A stretch of 34,267 nucleotides of DNA from Smithellaceae bacterium (GTDB lineage Bacteria > Desulfobacterota > Syntrophia > Syntrophales > Smithellaceae): the NCBI GenBank assembly GCA_028693285.1, contig JAQUVQ010000031.1:1-34267 (forward strand). The letters run 5' to 3'. The translations under genes were made by a program, and so were the position numbers. The notes beneath the pieces are model-generated. The model saw only the letters and a list, made by a program, of their open reading frames with translations. It made no database searches and had not been told where the DNA came from. This document shows, in pieces, positions 33,869-34,267 of this stretch (its first letter is position 1; each line of letters starts with the position of its first letter).

Positions 33869-34267
33869 TTATTCGTAAATGATTTCGTCCGCGGCTTCCG
33901 CTTCCGCGGCATCCAGTTCGCAGTCGCGGGTCAGGCCCGCCGCCTTGGCTATGAAATATTCCCGGTACCATTCATGGGCGGTGATCATGGACATGACCTC
34001 GCTCGTTCCGGTCCAGATGGAGGCCAGCCGCACATCGCGGTGAATGCGCTCGATCGGCAGAATGTTCGTGTAGCCGATTCCGCCGCAGACCTGCATGGAA
34101 TTGTGAACGACTTTCTGGCAGGACTCGGTGATGAATTTTTTGGATTCCGACACCATGCGCCGAATGCGGTTCATGTCAACACCGCTGTCCACCGCGCGCG
34201 CCGTCACATAGGCCATCGCACGGGCCGCGTCCAGGAGCATCACCGCCTCGGCCACCTGAAAACTGAC
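33869..34267 (-). CDS. Acyl-CoA dehydrogenase, C-terminal part (5' end outside window)
   Basis: The frame is open to the right edge, so only the last 132 codons are visible. They form the C-terminal helical domain of an FAD-dependent acyl-CoA dehydrogenase: VAEAVMLLDAARAMAY, then the flavin-contact segment QVCGGIGYTNILPIERIHRD, and VRLASIWTGTSEVM, where the family signature normally reads I.G(T/A)(T/S)E. An Ala/Glu-rich C-terminal tail follows (DAAEAEAADEIIYE). The apparent start at 34255 is an internal GTG codon, not a real start. This is fatty acid or aromatic acid degradation and marks the end of the glutamine-related locus. Confidence 0.9.
   Translation of the reverse strand, partial: VSFQVAEAVMLLDAARAMAYVTARAVDSGVDMNRIRRMVSESKKFITESCQKVVHNSMQVCGGIGYTNILPIERIHRDVRLASIWTGTSEVMSMITAHEWYREYFIAKAAGLTRDCELDAAEAEAADEIIYE

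Overview
The window looks like the chromosome of an anaerobic Gram-negative bacterium. A deltaproteobacterial (Desulfobacterota) lineage, perhaps close to the syntrophs, is my best guess. This is inferred from the sigma-54/enhancer-binding-protein regulation, the split ferredoxin-type glutamate synthase, type III glutamine synthetase, a TorF-like outer-membrane protein, an acyl-CoA dehydrogenase and a chromosomal integron integrase. No marker gene fixes the taxonomy.

Layout. Left edge: the 3' part of an integron integrase (2-925). Plus strand 1033-4909: hisH-hisF, pdxS-pdxT and a GNAT acetyltransferase. Minus strand 20629-4967: a roughly 15 kb run read right to left as glutamate synthase glutaminase subunit, FMN subunit, GXGXG/GltD/ferredoxin fusion, type III glutamine synthetase, pyrG, carA, carB, purF, then a DUF4126-like membrane protein. 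A sigma-54 promoter (20667-20682) heads this run. Centre, 20851-27276: a GAF/AAA+/Fis sigma-54 activator; a PII gene and a tRNA-Gln behind a second sigma-54 promoter (23094-23109); a divergent second PII gene; and a minus-strand operon amt-glnK-porin-PII remnant-orphan glutamine amidotransferase behind a third sigma-54 promoter (26988-27003). Plus strand 27277-33702: a PEP/pyruvate-binding-domain protein, a second type III glutamine synthetase and guaA, followed by a terminator. Right edge: the 3' part of an acyl-CoA dehydrogenase on the minus strand.

How the genes fit together. Nearly everything between 1033 and 33702 makes, senses, imports or spends glutamine. It holds two glutamine synthetases, glutamate synthase, an ammonium channel, three PII proteins plus a remnant, and a dedicated activator. 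It also holds eight glutamine amidotransferases from otherwise unrelated pathways (HisH, PdxT, PurF, CarA, PyrG, GOGAT glutaminase, GuaA and one of unknown substrate). A tRNA-Gln gene sits in the regulatory core. The genes are grouped by shared co-substrate rather than by pathway, and the minus-strand amidotransferases lie downstream of a nitrogen-type promoter. A short inverted motif, ACA-N3-TTGT, occurs upstream of all three sigma-54 promoters and inside a candidate promoter of the activator, so the locus may form one regulon. I regard this glutamine hub, with tRNA-Gln apparently under sigma-54 control, as the main discovery candidate.
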